DNA from: Limnephilus marmoratus
Lineage: Eukaryota; Arthropoda; Insecta; Trichoptera; Limnephilidae
Assembly: GCA_917880885.1 (NCBI GenBank)
Contig: OU862912.1
Span: forward strand, 50,703,117 to 50,767,116
Direction: 5' to 3'
DNA length: 64,000 bases
This document shows, one piece after another, positions 22,901 to 29,899 of the stretch. How positions within the stretch are numbered: position 1 is the first letter of the stretch; every line of letters begins with the position of its first letter. Below the pieces are notes generated by a model that was not told the DNA's origin, did no database searches, and saw nothing but the letters and a program-made list of their open reading frames with translations. Position numbers and translations under genes: made by a program.

Positions 22901-25332
22901 TTTAAACCTTGATTTTGGAATATAGTGTTACATCCTTCGACCAAGTATGAAGGTTACATCACACGAACAGGCGGAGAAATGTATTTAAAAATGAAAGCCT
23001 CTAGTAAAATGTAAGTTTTTTTCTAGATATTGGTAAACTTATCTTCCAAACGTGTGCCTTTGAATCAGCTTGGAATAAAACCAGTCTATCCCCCTGGTGC
23101 TCAGCGTTTACCGAAAATTCAATTCAGGTGAGAAACCAACATTAATAAAATAGAAGATTTTCAATCTACATTTTTTTTACGTACCTCTAGGTATTTTTTT
23201 TTTTTTTTTTTTTTTTTACATTAACTCCACACAGGAGGCCCTGAGGAAAATAATTTCCCTCAGGGCCTATGTCATCTGGGATGCTGTGTGGAGGGTCTTT
23301 TTGAGGAGAGGAAGGAATGAACATTGGTCTTGAAGAGACCCATGTTGTAGGAAGGAGGAAACACAGAGGCCGGCAAATCATTCCACAGCCGAGCTGTTGA
23401 ACACAAGAACGAGTCGAAGAAACGACCCGTTCTCATGTGACAAATGTCAACCGTGTACAAATGTTGGGCACGCGTTTGGCGTGTTTCCCGACTATGCACC
23501 GGTGCCGAAGGGATCAATGATGCTAGTTCCTCGGAGCATCTTCCATTGTAATACCGGTAGAACAAGGATAGCATTCCCACCCGACGCCTGTGCTCTAAAG
23601 ATTGCAATCCGTCTGTTAAGATGGGAGAATCTATCAAACGGACCGCCCGTTTCTGCACAGAGTCGAGGGTATTTTTCAGGTATTTTGGAGCTCCAGACCA
23701 GAGATGGCTGCCAAATTCAACCGTGGGGCGTACTTGTGATTTGTACAAGGTTAGCAGTTGTGTACTATTAAAGTATCTGCGGGCCCTGTACAGTACGCCC
23801 AGTTTTTGGGAGGCTAGCCTTACTCTGGCTTCAATGGAGCCCCCATACCTGAGCTGGTCACTTAGGGTTACACCAAGCATATCAATGGAGGGCCTGTTCG
23901 GAAGATTGCTTCCGTTGAAAGAGACTAGTATCTTTCTTTTTTGCGAGTACAGTAGAAATAAAATTCCTCCGCGATCGCCAACGACCATACCATGTTGAAC
24001 ACACCGGTTCTCGTCCGATCACCGAAGTTAAGCAACATTGGGCGCGGTCAGTACTTGGATGGGTGACCGCTTGGGAACACCGCGTGCCGTTGGCCTTTTT
24101 TTTTGACATTTTTAATTCTTTCTTTTTTTTTTAATATTAACTATTTTTTATAAACATTTAACATTTTATCATCTTTAACTGAAATGGAGAAACTTTTTTT
24201 TAAATTTAGCGTAATTTTTTAGCCTTTCGAGTATGCTGAAGACCTGAAATATTACTGGATGGATGGATATGGTCACCCATTGACAAAAAGGTTGCCCTGC
24301 AAAGTTATGGAGGATATTGCGGATTTTTTCAAGTGCGTATACCTATATTATTATCATCATCGTTGATTTTATTAATACCTACCTGCAACCATTGACCTAC
24401 AACTAGGTAGGTACTGAGTGACCGGACAACTCAGAACCTCCTTTAAAAAAATGGTTAAATAGGTTACGTTGGGTTAGGGTTAGGTGTTAGATATTTTAAA
24501 ATATTTTTTTTCATAGCTTTAAATGACTATTCAAAGAGGTGTTGAGTTGACTTTATTTTTTTTTTATTTCATAGTATTTTTTTTGTTATGCACACTACGC
24601 TAATTGCCGTGTGATTCTGAGTTGGCATGAAACTGTACCTATTGAATAATTTTCGTTTTTTAGCACTTCGGATGGCCATCTATCGGCATTTCACTTTACC
24701 CATTCCGGAACATTGTTGAAAACCTTGGCGTACTTCGGCCTCTATGAGCCAGAGTCGGCATTACGACATAACATCCGAGATCCGAACCGCCCGTGGCGTT
24801 CTTCCCGCATCGACGCCTTTGGATCCAATTTAGCGTTCTTATTTTACAGGTTAGTAAAAGCTGTAGTTTAAAAAAAATATTGCGGTAAAATAATAAATAA
24901 GATCTCTAGCAATAAAATTATATACGGTGAATTTGATAAAGTTACGATGAATTTTATTCATTCTAATAGAATGGTGGGCTCATTGCTGTCATCTGTTTCC
25001 GTGGTGTAGTGGTTATCACATCCGCCTAACACGCGGAAGGCCCCCGGTTCGATCCCGGGCGGAAACATTTCTTTTGATTTTTTTTTAATTTTACAAAGAT
25101 TATTTTTTTATGAATCTTGTGCATTTTAAAATTTTTTTTTTTAAGGTGTGGCGCAGTGGATAAATTTCTGACTCTTCATCAAGAGAAGCCGGTTCGTCTG
25201 CCAGGCTGTGACAAAGACTCGCATTTGTGTTCTTTGAAGGTTTTACACGACACTCGATTGGCAGATGGCTGCGATGTTGTAGAGATGTGCAAAATGCCTA
25301 ATTCCTCTACCACCACGAAAGACGAACTTTAA
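6825..25332 (+). CDS. MINPP1: Multiple inositol polyphosphate phosphatase, 9 exons, ER-retained
   Basis: Nine exons (6825-6972, 10772-10906, 11278-11456, 11593-11718, 12146-12296, 23027-23127, 24223-24332, 24664-24849, 25146-25332) join in frame to 440 codons. Human MINPP1 is slightly longer. Family members are histidine phosphatases that remove phosphates from InsP6, InsP5 and related molecules, mainly in the ER. Visible evidence: a hydrophobic N-terminal signal peptide (about residues 1-20), RHGTRYP with nucleophile H62, a second catalytic-region histidine H330 in FTHSGT, paired cysteines including SPWC, and a C-terminal KDEL. NxS/T sites at N211, N263 and N431 fit a luminal glycoprotein. 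The usual HAE proton-donor motif reads HSG here. Intron 5 is 10.7 kb and full of transposons and Pol III genes. Confidence 0.92.
8775..8960 (-). pseudogene. hAT transposase C-terminal remnant
   Basis: This reads KLKIIKNYLRNKMGQTRLRH, then LSLIAIENKTASSLDLNEVI and DTFAKTKARK, the dimerisation tail typical of the same transposase family. It lies directly after the N-terminal part, so roughly the middle 400 or more residues were deleted. Confidence 0.8.
8935..9483 (-). pseudogene. hAT transposase N-terminal part (TTF-type zinc-finger class)
   Basis: The 182-codon ORF starts MDKKKKPSGAFKRKQRQERE and has a low-complexity linker (PSASTSGQ). It then reads CQILDMGPLQPSGPFPTDS, the beginning of the TTF-type zinc-finger region found in 'zinc finger MYM-type protein 1-like' hAT transposases. 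The frame then enters unrelated residues and stops; the RNase H-like catalytic core is missing. It lies inside the hAT element above. Confidence 0.8.
9906..10250 (-). pseudogene. Penelope-like GIY-YIG endonuclease fragment
   Basis: The best frame (10078 down) reads KKYILNNKDSEIKTKKSG and then GVYKLNCNDCSSFYIGRTY and RVKEHLRALNGN. Upstream, a frameshift separates it from a region that reads like the end of the RT linker. The ORF is interrupted at 9906 by the inserted hAT element. The YIG pair and the adjacent arginine (IGRT) are intact, but the gene is truncated. Confidence 0.8.
10265..10521 (+). pseudogene. Penelope-like C-terminal fragment (plus copy)
   Basis: The open frame runs from IRVKEHLRAL through FADHLLKYDHSFDI and ILHTGYKTSQINNLEILE to a TAA stop. 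It matches the minus copy, and the upstream GVY...YIG half is absent, so it starts inside the nuclease domain. Confidence 0.75.
10772..10906 (+). CDS. MINPP1: MINPP1 exon 2: RHGTRYP active site
   Basis: The exon follows a TTCGTAG acceptor in phase 1 and encodes residues 50-94, including IWMMVRHGTRYPS. This is the RHGxRxP phosphate-binding motif of histidine phosphatases, with H62 as the phosphorylated nucleophile. The donor GTTATA is weak, but its phase matches the next exon. Confidence 0.9.
11278..11456 (+). CDS. MINPP1: MINPP1 exon 3
   Basis: The acceptor CATCCAG|GTTAT joins in phase 1 to exon 2. Residues 95-154 include ALKDWLP and LVPEGGDEMFLLAQRMQKRF, matching the family segment before the second conserved arginine block. 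It ends AAG before GTAGAA. Confidence 0.85.
11593..11718 (+). CDS. MINPP1: MINPP1 exon 4
   Basis: The 42-codon phase-0 exon after TATTTTTAAG encodes HTSTERANESARHFAAGLFG, the conserved arginine-containing substrate-binding segment that corresponds to the S-x-x-R-x-x-x-S region of vertebrate MINPP1. The donor is GTAAGA. Confidence 0.88.
12146..12296 (+). CDS. MINPP1: MINPP1 exon 5
   Basis: The exon encodes FYKRCKRWRQEV, equivalent to the FFDHCEKFLTEV region of human MINPP1, and ends KSLSQ plus one base before GTGAGT. It contains glycosylation site NTQT. The next exon lies 10.7 kb away. Confidence 0.88.
13335..14157. mobile_element. Non-autonomous hAT element with four internal ~75-bp repeats
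   Basis: The ends CCGTGGTCGTCAAACT and AGTGTGACGACCGCTG are imperfect inverted repeats, flanked by an 8-bp duplication CTATAGAT (13327-13334, 14158-14165). Bases 13383-13690 contain four tandem copies of a unit beginning GGCCCGCACAAATATCTG. It lies in MINPP1 intron 5. Confidence 0.8.
14716..16161. mobile_element. 200-bp hAT MITE split by a second MITE
   Basis: The termini CAAGGGCGGATCCAG and CTGGATCCGCCCTTG are perfect inverted repeats. Flanks TTTCAGGG and TTTCTGGG form a 7/8 target duplication. Removing the nested insertion and its duplicate leaves exactly 200 bp, the size of the uninterrupted copy at 28353-28552. Confidence 0.9.
14777..16014. mobile_element. Nested 1.24-kb hAT MITE
   Basis: The element starts CAGGGCCGGATCT and ends AGATCCGGCGCTG, flanked by perfect 8-bp duplications GGTCCAGG (14769-14776, 16015-16022). 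A shorter sister copy lies at 21851-22875. There is no intact ORF; it carries GGCGCC-containing subterminal motifs at both ends. Confidence 0.9.
16500..16740. repeat. Dispersed repeat, inverted relative to 24400-24625
   Basis: Blocks such as GTCAACTCAACACCTCTTT, ACCTAACCTAACTTAAC and GTTGTCCGGTCAC reappear as reverse complements at 24400-24625. Weak traces occur near 29620 and 33200. It is probably an old MITE family. Confidence 0.5.
16880..16953 (-). tRNA. tRNA-Asn (GTT)
   Basis: The minus strand gives a 74-nt cloverleaf: acceptor GCCTCCG/CGGGGGC with one G-T pair, D-arm GCGCAATTGGTTAGCGC, anticodon loop CTGTTAA and T-loop GGTTCGAGTCC. The B box is intact, and T-runs follow the 3' end as Pol III terminators. 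The gene is antisense within MINPP1 intron 5. Confidence 0.96.
17281..17530 (-). pseudogene. LINE C-terminal fragment
   Basis: The frame reads GKCKRSPRKTWHDQVNQMLE and then NEARNVCQDRDVWRSVLSAY to a stop. The charged KxxPRKTW..QV and DRDxWR motifs are those of the C-terminal tail of insect RTE- or Jockey-type LINEs. Only the tail remains, about 130 bp upstream of the first 5S copy. Confidence 0.65.
17657..17774 (+). rRNA. 5S rRNA gene, copy 1
   Basis: The 118-nt core runs from GCCAACGACCATACCATG to GTGCCGTTGGC and its ends pair. The internal Pol III promoter is present: AGTTAAGCAACATTGGG (A box) and GGATGGGTGACCGCTTGGG (C box). CTTTTTG follows as terminator. It is identical in its core to copies 2 and 3. 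It lies in the sense orientation inside MINPP1 intron 5. Confidence 0.95.
17805..17839 (+). pseudogene. 5S rRNA 3'-end fragment
   Basis: AGGGTGACCACTTGGAAATA and CCGCCTGCCGTTGGC repeat the 3' third of 5S with several substitutions and are followed by CCCCTTTT. It is a relic of a tandem 5S unit. An even shorter relic follows copy 3. Confidence 0.75.
18134..18205 (-). tRNA. Initiator tRNA-Met (CAT)
   Basis: The 72-nt minus-strand sequence folds with acceptor AGCAGAG/TTCTGCT, anticodon loop CCCATAA after a GGG stem, and T-arm GTGGATCGAAACCAC. The AT first pair, GGG/CCC anticodon stem and the GATCGAAA T-loop are initiator features. A long T-run on the minus strand (plus 18102-18117) terminates it. 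Confidence 0.96.
18240..19062. mobile_element. Harbinger-type MITE, 823 bp
   Basis: The ends GGCGGGGGTTACACTCGTAA and TTACGAGTGTAATCCCAGCC are inverted repeats with a 3-bp TAA duplication on each side, as expected for PIF/Harbinger. There is no transposase frame. It begins 35 bp beyond tRNA-iMet. Confidence 0.8.
19290..19540 (-). pseudogene. Transposase helix-turn-helix fragment, split by a hAT
   Basis: The frame reads MNRLTPQQRFQIVQSYFENH, then GSVRNTCRSLRPFYGQHNRP and SEQLIR, an N-terminal DNA-binding domain of the DUF4817 or mariner-like kind seen in insect transposases. No catalytic domain follows. The hAT at 19472 interrupts its upstream end. Confidence 0.6.
19472..20220. mobile_element. 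hAT element, 749 bp
   Basis: The ends CAGGGTTGCCAACTG and GTTTGGCAACCCTG are inverted repeats flanked by an exact TGCCAAAC duplication (19464-19471, 20221-20228). It retains the C-terminal end of its transposase. Confidence 0.9.
19744..20031 (-). pseudogene. hAT transposase dimerisation domain remnant
   Basis: The ORF reads LAHFALSALSLPHANADCQR and VFSKVNLIKTDIRNRL, the C-terminal dimerisation domain (SLPHANADCERVFS-type motif). It continues VETVNGTLLAAE. The catalytic part is missing. Confidence 0.8.
20700..20935. pseudogene. LINE fragments on both strands
   Basis: At 20790-20870 the minus strand reads PTLMYGSEA, an RTE/Jockey RT C-terminal motif. At 20862-20925 the plus strand reads VGKHAKRVPNICTR, matching the tail of the LINE at 23272-23960 but in the opposite orientation. 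An isolated hAT end (CAGTGGTGGATACAGGGGG) sits at 20625. Confidence 0.5.
21570..21779 (+). pseudogene. Possible transposase N-terminal ORF fragment
   Basis: The frame reads GEKTIVYNVIKFFQKIRDNP, then EYIKTLNFKQVHRTDDIHTF. This resembles the N-terminus of insect DDE-type transposase-like proteins, but the match is weak and from memory. It does not fit the MINPP1 frame and is not needed for the gene. Confidence 0.3.
21851..22875. mobile_element. hAT MITE, sister of the nested element
   Basis: The element starts CAGGGCCGGATCTACG, ends AGATCCGGCGCTG and is flanked by TACCTACC duplications (21843-21850, 22876-22883). It shares both ends with 14777-16014 but has a shorter interior. Confidence 0.9.
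23027..23127 (+). CDS. MINPP1: MINPP1 exon 6
   Basis: The acceptor TTTTCTAG|AT completes an Asp codon with exon 5's last base. It encodes FQTCAFESAWNKT and SPWCSAF; the SPWC motif is conserved in the family and its cysteine is expected in a disulphide. The donor is GTGAGA. Confidence 0.9.
23191..23960 (-). mobile_element. 5'-truncated LINE with RT C-terminal region
   Basis: The frame (about 23940 down to 23272) reads LVSFNGSNLPNRPSIDMLGV, then LGVLYRARRYFNSTQLLTLY and later STARLWNDLPASVFPPSYNM, the C-terminal RT region of a Jockey-superclade LINE. The minus-strand 3' end has a GGCCCTGAGG hairpin (23238-23268) and a poly(A) seen as T's at 23193-23217. The 5' truncation point abuts 5S copy 2. 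It is in MINPP1 intron 6. Confidence 0.85.
23977..24094 (+). rRNA. 5S rRNA gene, copy 2
   Basis: The 118-nt core is identical to copy 1, with intact A and C boxes and a terminating run of T's. Upstream ATAAAATT at about -22 recurs before copy 3, suggesting a conserved upstream promoter element. It sits in the sense orientation in MINPP1 intron 6, just beside a LINE fragment. Confidence 0.95.
24223..24332 (+). CDS. MINPP1: MINPP1 exon 7
   Basis: The exon encodes FEYAEDLKYYWMDGYGHPL, equivalent to the EYLNDLKQYWKRGYG segment of human MINPP1. It has 36 codons plus two bases and ends at a GTGCGT donor. Confidence 0.9.
24664..24849 (+). CDS. MINPP1: MINPP1 exon 8: second catalytic histidine
   Basis: The exon joins in phase 2 and encodes FHFTHSGTLLKTLAYFGLYE, then SSRIDAFGSNLAFLFY. 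The histidine corresponds to the one in human GHAETLLPLL. The following Ala-Glu are Ser-Gly here. The donor is GTTAGT. Confidence 0.9.
24995..25067 (+). tRNA. tRNA-Val (AAC)
   Basis: The 73-nt sequence has acceptor GTTTCCG/CGGAAAC, D-arm TGGTGTAGTGGTTATCA, anticodon loop CTAACAC and T-arm CCCGGTTCGATCCCGGG. TTTT follows nine bases later. It fills a quarter of the 296-nt MINPP1 intron 8, in the sense orientation. Confidence 0.96.
25146..25332 (+). CDS. MINPP1: MINPP1 exon 9: C-terminus with KDEL
   Basis: The phase-2 exon after TTTTTTTAAG ends in KDEL and a TAA stop. Cysteines at CGAVD, LPGCDKDSHLC, DGCD and EMCK resemble the cysteine-rich family tail. Human MINPP1 ends SDEL, so this is the equivalent ER-retrieval signal. 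Confidence 0.9.
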
Positions 25333-25423
25333 AAGAAAACTACTCTGAAATATTTTTGAAAAGTCTCAAAAAACCTTTTTACACCCATCATTAATTTGGC
25401 CATAGGTATTATTCCAACCATGG

Positions 25424-25429
25424 AATAAA
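25424..25429 (+). promoter_or_regulatory. Likely MINPP1 polyadenylation signal AATAAA
   Basis: A canonical AATAAA lies 92 bases after the stop codon, the first one downstream in the sense orientation. Confidence 0.6.
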
Positions 25430-26100
25430 GAATATTATTCTTTAGTCTATGATTCCAACATACCAATTCTACATTCTACATCACACCTTTTATTTTACCA
25501 ATCAACCAAAATGAATTCAATTTTGGCCATTCCAAATAACTCAGAATTAGGCTTTCGTCTTATATTGGTGAGGGAACTTTTTTTGAGTATTACCCGTTTT
25601 TTTGGTAGAACGATATTCCTTTCGTTTTGAAAGATAGGAAAAAATGGACCTATCCGCGGAAAATTGAAAATACAAAGAACGTGAAAAAAAATATGAAAAA
25701 ATTCATTGAAACCCGTATACATACTTGAAATTTGTACGGAAAATATGAGCACACAAGTTCTTAAATATTTAGAGATAGGTGTCAGAAATTATATATAAAT
25801 TCGACTAAACGATAACAAAAAACAAACGTCATGAAATGATAGGAGAAATTGTAACGAATTACATAAACCTCAACTAAGTAACAAGTAACTATAGAAATCT
25901 TTAGTTTTCACGTCTGAATTTCGACAAATTAAAGATGTTATTTAGTTTTTCATAGTTTCACAATATCAAGTTTTTATATTTTTGGGTAGGTACTGTCTTC
26001 GGTGTTCAACCTCTTTTAAAACTTTGACGATTGCAAAATTCTTGTTCATAAATATAGCTTATTGCAAACGGCAACAGCATTTGCATTGCTTCCTCTAATG

Positions 26101-26388
26101 CAGTGGTTCCCAAAGTGGTCCGTACGGACTCCCAGGATCATTCAGGGGATCCGTGGAAAATTAAAATTGAGTTGGGGGTCCCTGAACAAAGTCAGGGGGT
26201 CCGCGCTAGATTCTTAACCTTTTTTGCTCACCGCCCACTCCACAACGGGTGGGGGCGTAATGGGATAGGATGGGGTGGGATGGGATGGGGTAAGATGGGT
26301 TTCCACAACAAGAGGGGGGGGGGGGGCGTAATGGGATACGCCCGCCCACAAAAGGGGTCCGTTGGCCAACAGAGTTTGGGAACCACTG
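26101..26388. mobile_element. hAT MITE, 288 bp
   Basis: CAGTGGTTCCCAAAGTGG and GTTTGGGAACCACTG are inverted ends with an exact CTCTAATG duplication (26093-26100, 26389-26396). The interior has a G-run and GGGATGGGATGG-like repeats. Confidence 0.9.
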
Positions 26389-26669
26389 CTCTAATGTATG
26401 TTGAATTTTGGTTAAAATATGCTTATTGTATTTACTGAGCTGTAGGACCAACTCCCGAGATATTTTTTCCTATTTGGCATAATTTACCCCGGCTTCGGAT
26501 TCCCGGATTATATTAACATTAATTTAAAATGTTGCAAATTATTTTCGTACTCACCTTTGTATGTTTTGTAATCCATTGAATAGATGCGTATAATGATATA
26601 GTCACAAAAATCTAAAAGCTGATCCAATCAACGAATCAAACTAGCTTTGGAAAAGTCAACTTTTTGCCC

Positions 26670-26784
26670 TTTCTCACAGATACAACTTTCTCACAGATAC
26701 AACTTTCTCACAGATACAACTTTCTCACAGATGCAACTTTCTCACAGATATAACTTTATCACAGATACAACTTTCTCACAGATA
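26670..26784 (+). repeat. 17-bp minisatellite, 6.8 copies
   Basis: The unit TTTCTCACAGATACAAC repeats from 26670 with only three single-base variants (at 26721, 26738 and 26755 copies). The array ends in TATCTGTGAGAAA, an inverted copy that could form a hairpin. Confidence 0.95.
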
Positions 26785-27242
26785 ATATCTGTGAGAAAGA
26801 GTCAAAAGCTGATATTAATTAGGTAGGAATATGACATTACTAATTTTTTATCAGTCACAAATAATAACTTTATTTATAAAACTAAAATACCTTTATCAAA
26901 ACGTAAAACGTTTTAAGTTAGTTCATCACACATTGTTTTTACAATTCACAACGTATACATATATTATATCTACATTCTATAATAATTATTATTTCTACAT
27001 ATTTAATAATTTTGTTAATATATTTTTCTATTTATTTATTTAACAGGGTATCTGTAAAAAATACCTAATAATGACAATAATGTGCCAAATAATGCTTTAC
27101 TTATAATTTCTATTACTTATCTAATTGTATGATTATGTTGCTGTGACAAATTAATGATACATTATTTAATAAATAACCATAATAAATATTGCTAAACGTT
27201 ATTTAGTAATCCTGGGTAATGGTGAACACTTTTCAAATAATA

Positions 27243-27603
27243 CAAGGTGTCCGGGGGTAAAGTGCAAACTTCAGGAGGTGATTCTACATGACGGTAGAAG
27301 GAAAAAATATTTACGTACAAAATATTTTTCCATATTATTGCCAAAAAACTACTAAACTAAATAATATTTTTGTCAAAAAACTACCCTACAACATTGGAAT
27401 TTCAAAAAAGTTACTATTCTTTTTTACTTGCACTAATCATGTAGATTCTACTCGTTGTCGTGTCGACTCGTTGTCACGTTAAATATTTTTCGGGTGGCTT
27501 CGCGAACCACTTCGGGTGCGGTCCACCAGACCACCAGTGGTATGCGGACCACCGGTTAAGAATCACCTCTCGAAGTTAGTGCACTTTACCCCCGAACATC
27601 CTG
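27243..27603. mobile_element. Tc1/mariner-type MITE, copy 1
   Basis: CAAGGTGTCCGGGGGTAAAG and the inverse CTTTACCCCCGAACATCCTG are flanked by TA. Arms extend inward through GAGGTGATTCTACATG. There is no coding sequence. Confidence 0.8.
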
Positions 27604-27734
27604 TATTCCTGTATAATATATAATAATACAGTTAGTTATTATTATATAAGATGATAAATATTACAAAGGATACATCCGATTTACAAACAAAACAAAAAGT
27701 GACAAATACCTATAGCTATATTTTTGCACGGAGG

Positions 27735-28130
27735 CGTCTACTAATATCTACAGGAATTCAAAAACTAAAAAAATCGAACTAATATCTATGAGAATCAAAG
27801 TGTTGACGAATATCTACAGCTCAAACTGTTGACTAATATCTATGAGAACCAAAGTGTTGACGAATATCTACAGTACTGGCAGAGGTTGGATTTGCAATTA
27901 TGTATAGCATATTGGAATAACGTAATATTGCGTATGCAATTTAAAAAACTTAATTTATGTAAGTATGTATGTAAAAATCCCTGATATCGGACTATTGGAC
28001 ACATTTGGCTGATTAGTCCAACCTACGCTCTGTAGATATTAGTCAACACTCTGAAGTTCGTAGATATTAGTTCAACATATGAGCTGTAGATATTCGTCCG
28101 ACATACAGGCTGTAGATATTAGTAACTGGA
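27735..28130. mobile_element. Fold-back element with repeated ACTAATATCTACAG motifs
   Basis: The left side carries five forms of ACTAATATCTACAG or GACGAATATCTACAG, about 27-36 bp apart. The right side carries four inverted forms CTGTAGATATTAGT. They can pair across a roughly 110-bp centre. I do not recognise the family. Confidence 0.65.
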
Positions 28131-28204
28131 GTCTTTTTGCACTGGAAGCAAGAATGACGCCCCCAAAACACACTTCGCTGATTTTAATTTGATTGCGATT
28201 CGCT

Positions 28205-28640
28205 ACGACTTCGACAACCTACGACCATAATAATATTATCGTTATTTGTTTTTGGCGTGTTATGCCGTGTTGCGCTACCTCCTTCTTTAGCCAACGTTGT
28301 GGTCACATCACATCTGATGTGACCACATCTGCCGGATCTGCCCTGAAGATGGCAAGGGCGGATCCAGGGGGGGGTCATGGGGTCATGACCCCCCCCTGGG
28401 CTGGGACCAGGACCTAGGTGGACCTACTTTTTACTTGTATCTATTATTATAAAAATCAAATTATAACTTCTAGTGACTTGACCACGACTATGTGACCCCC
28501 CCCCCCTGGCGCTATGTGACCCCCCCTGGCGCCAAAGCTGGATCCGCCCTTGGAAGATGGACACTGCAACGCTGTCTGAAACGTTGGCTAAAGAAGGAGG
28601 TAGAGCAACACGGCCTAACACCCCAATAACAATTAACGAA
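28205..28640. mobile_element. Penelope-type inverted-end fragment with hammerhead-like core, split by a MITE
   Basis: The arm GGCGTGTTATGCCGTGTTGC (28255) is inverted as GAGCAACACGGCCTAACACC (28603), and ACCTCCTTCTTTAGCCAACG is answered by AACGTTGGCTAAAGAAGGAG. Next to the right arm is CTGAAGA + GGACA...TGTCT + GAAAC, the hammerhead-like core seen at 628. The 200-bp MITE cuts the core. Confidence 0.6.
28353..28552. mobile_element. 200-bp hAT MITE, intact copy
   Basis: The 15-bp perfect inverted ends are CAAGGGCGGATCCAG/CTGGATCCGCCCTTG. The exact 8-bp duplication is GAAGATGG (28345-28352, 28553-28560). Its interior includes CCTGGCGCTATGTGACCCC repeats. Confidence 0.95.
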
Positions 28641-28872
28641 AATACTTTTCGCTGTGAAATTCTAAAAACGTATCATAATAATATCAAGTTCATTACAGAG
28701 AATAACCGAATTTATGGAATATCGGCTGCGGTCAGAACTAGGTGTTCACCTGACGGTAAGTAGTAGAAAGTGCTCCGTGTACTATTGTCTCTCTTTGAGG
28801 TACCTATAAACTTTTCTCTAATAACATGTGGATTGTGGAATAGACAAGTACGAATAAAATTTTGGGGCTCTC

Positions 28873-28990
28873 GCCAACGACCATACCATGTTGAACACAC
28901 CGGTTCTCGTCCGATCACCGAAGTTAAGCAACATTGGGCGCGGTCAGTACTTGGATGGGTGACCGCTTGGGAACACCGCGTGCCGTTGGC
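28873..28990 (+). rRNA. 5S rRNA gene, copy 3
   Basis: The core is identical to copies 1 and 2, with CCCCTTTTTG as terminator. Downstream, a CGCATGCCGTTGGC relic (29067-29080) and roughly 160 bp of flank match the region after copy 1, so both derive from one duplicated 5S unit. It is intergenic. Confidence 0.95.
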
Positions 28991-29899
28991 TTCTTCCCCT
29001 TTTTGTGTTTTTTTTTTTCATTTTCTAATTCTTTTGCGTGCTATGTTCGTCCCTGTTTATAGCCCTCGCATGCCGTTGGCCTCTTTTTGTGTTTTTATCC
29101 ATATTCAAAATATTTTTTTCGTATTTTGTTGTTCGTCTCTTCATAATAATATTTTGATTGCAATTAAAACTTGTTTGGGGATTATATTTATATGACGTTT
29201 CATCCTCTAAGCCTACTTACGTTTAATATTTATTTATTATTGTATTATACAATAACTTAAGATTATTTGACAACGTGAGCTGGGTGCTTAAATCGTGCTG
29301 TTAAATGCACGATATATGCCTTTGGCCCATTTTTTTTAAAAAGATTTCATTATTTCTTATTGACGCGGTGAATTTCGGTTTTATTTTCGTGAATGCAAAT
29401 CCCGAAAGTGGAAATTAACCCACTTCTCGATATCCGATCTAGCCGAAACTCGACAGATAGAATCTTTGTCGATGACTACGCATTGTATCAACTTTTGGTG
29501 GCATTCACGTACATACCCATGCATTTTTCTGAAATTGGATGACATTATATTTAAAAATTTACTGCAGTTAATATACGAAATAAACACTAGAAATAAACAT
29601 CAGGTACCATCCGATTAGGGTTTGGCTTAGGTGTTAGGGGTGTTCATTCAAAGTCAGTCCCTGGGCGGCAGGACTTAATCTTGAGTCGAAAACGAAAAAA
29701 ACAATCATTTAAAAATTGGTTACCAACCGGCCCAAGAGATGGCGAAACTAAGTCGAAAATGGTGGTGTTGATTTTTTTTACACCTAAAGAGTGTTATTTT
29801 TCGAAATGCCTAAGTAAGAACGATGAAATAAATTTAAAAAAAAAAAGTATTTTTTTCATTCAGAGTCGACTGATTTCGATTAAAAAAATATTTTTCTCT

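Noticed and set aside
26670..26784. Regular repeats resembling a CRISPR array
   Set aside because: Units are contiguous 17-mers without spacers in a eukaryotic context.
17657..28990. 5S-derived SINE (SINE3) hypothesis for the 5S copies
   Set aside because: No tRNA- or LINE-like tail follows directly and the cores are intact full-length genes; shared flank supports duplication instead.
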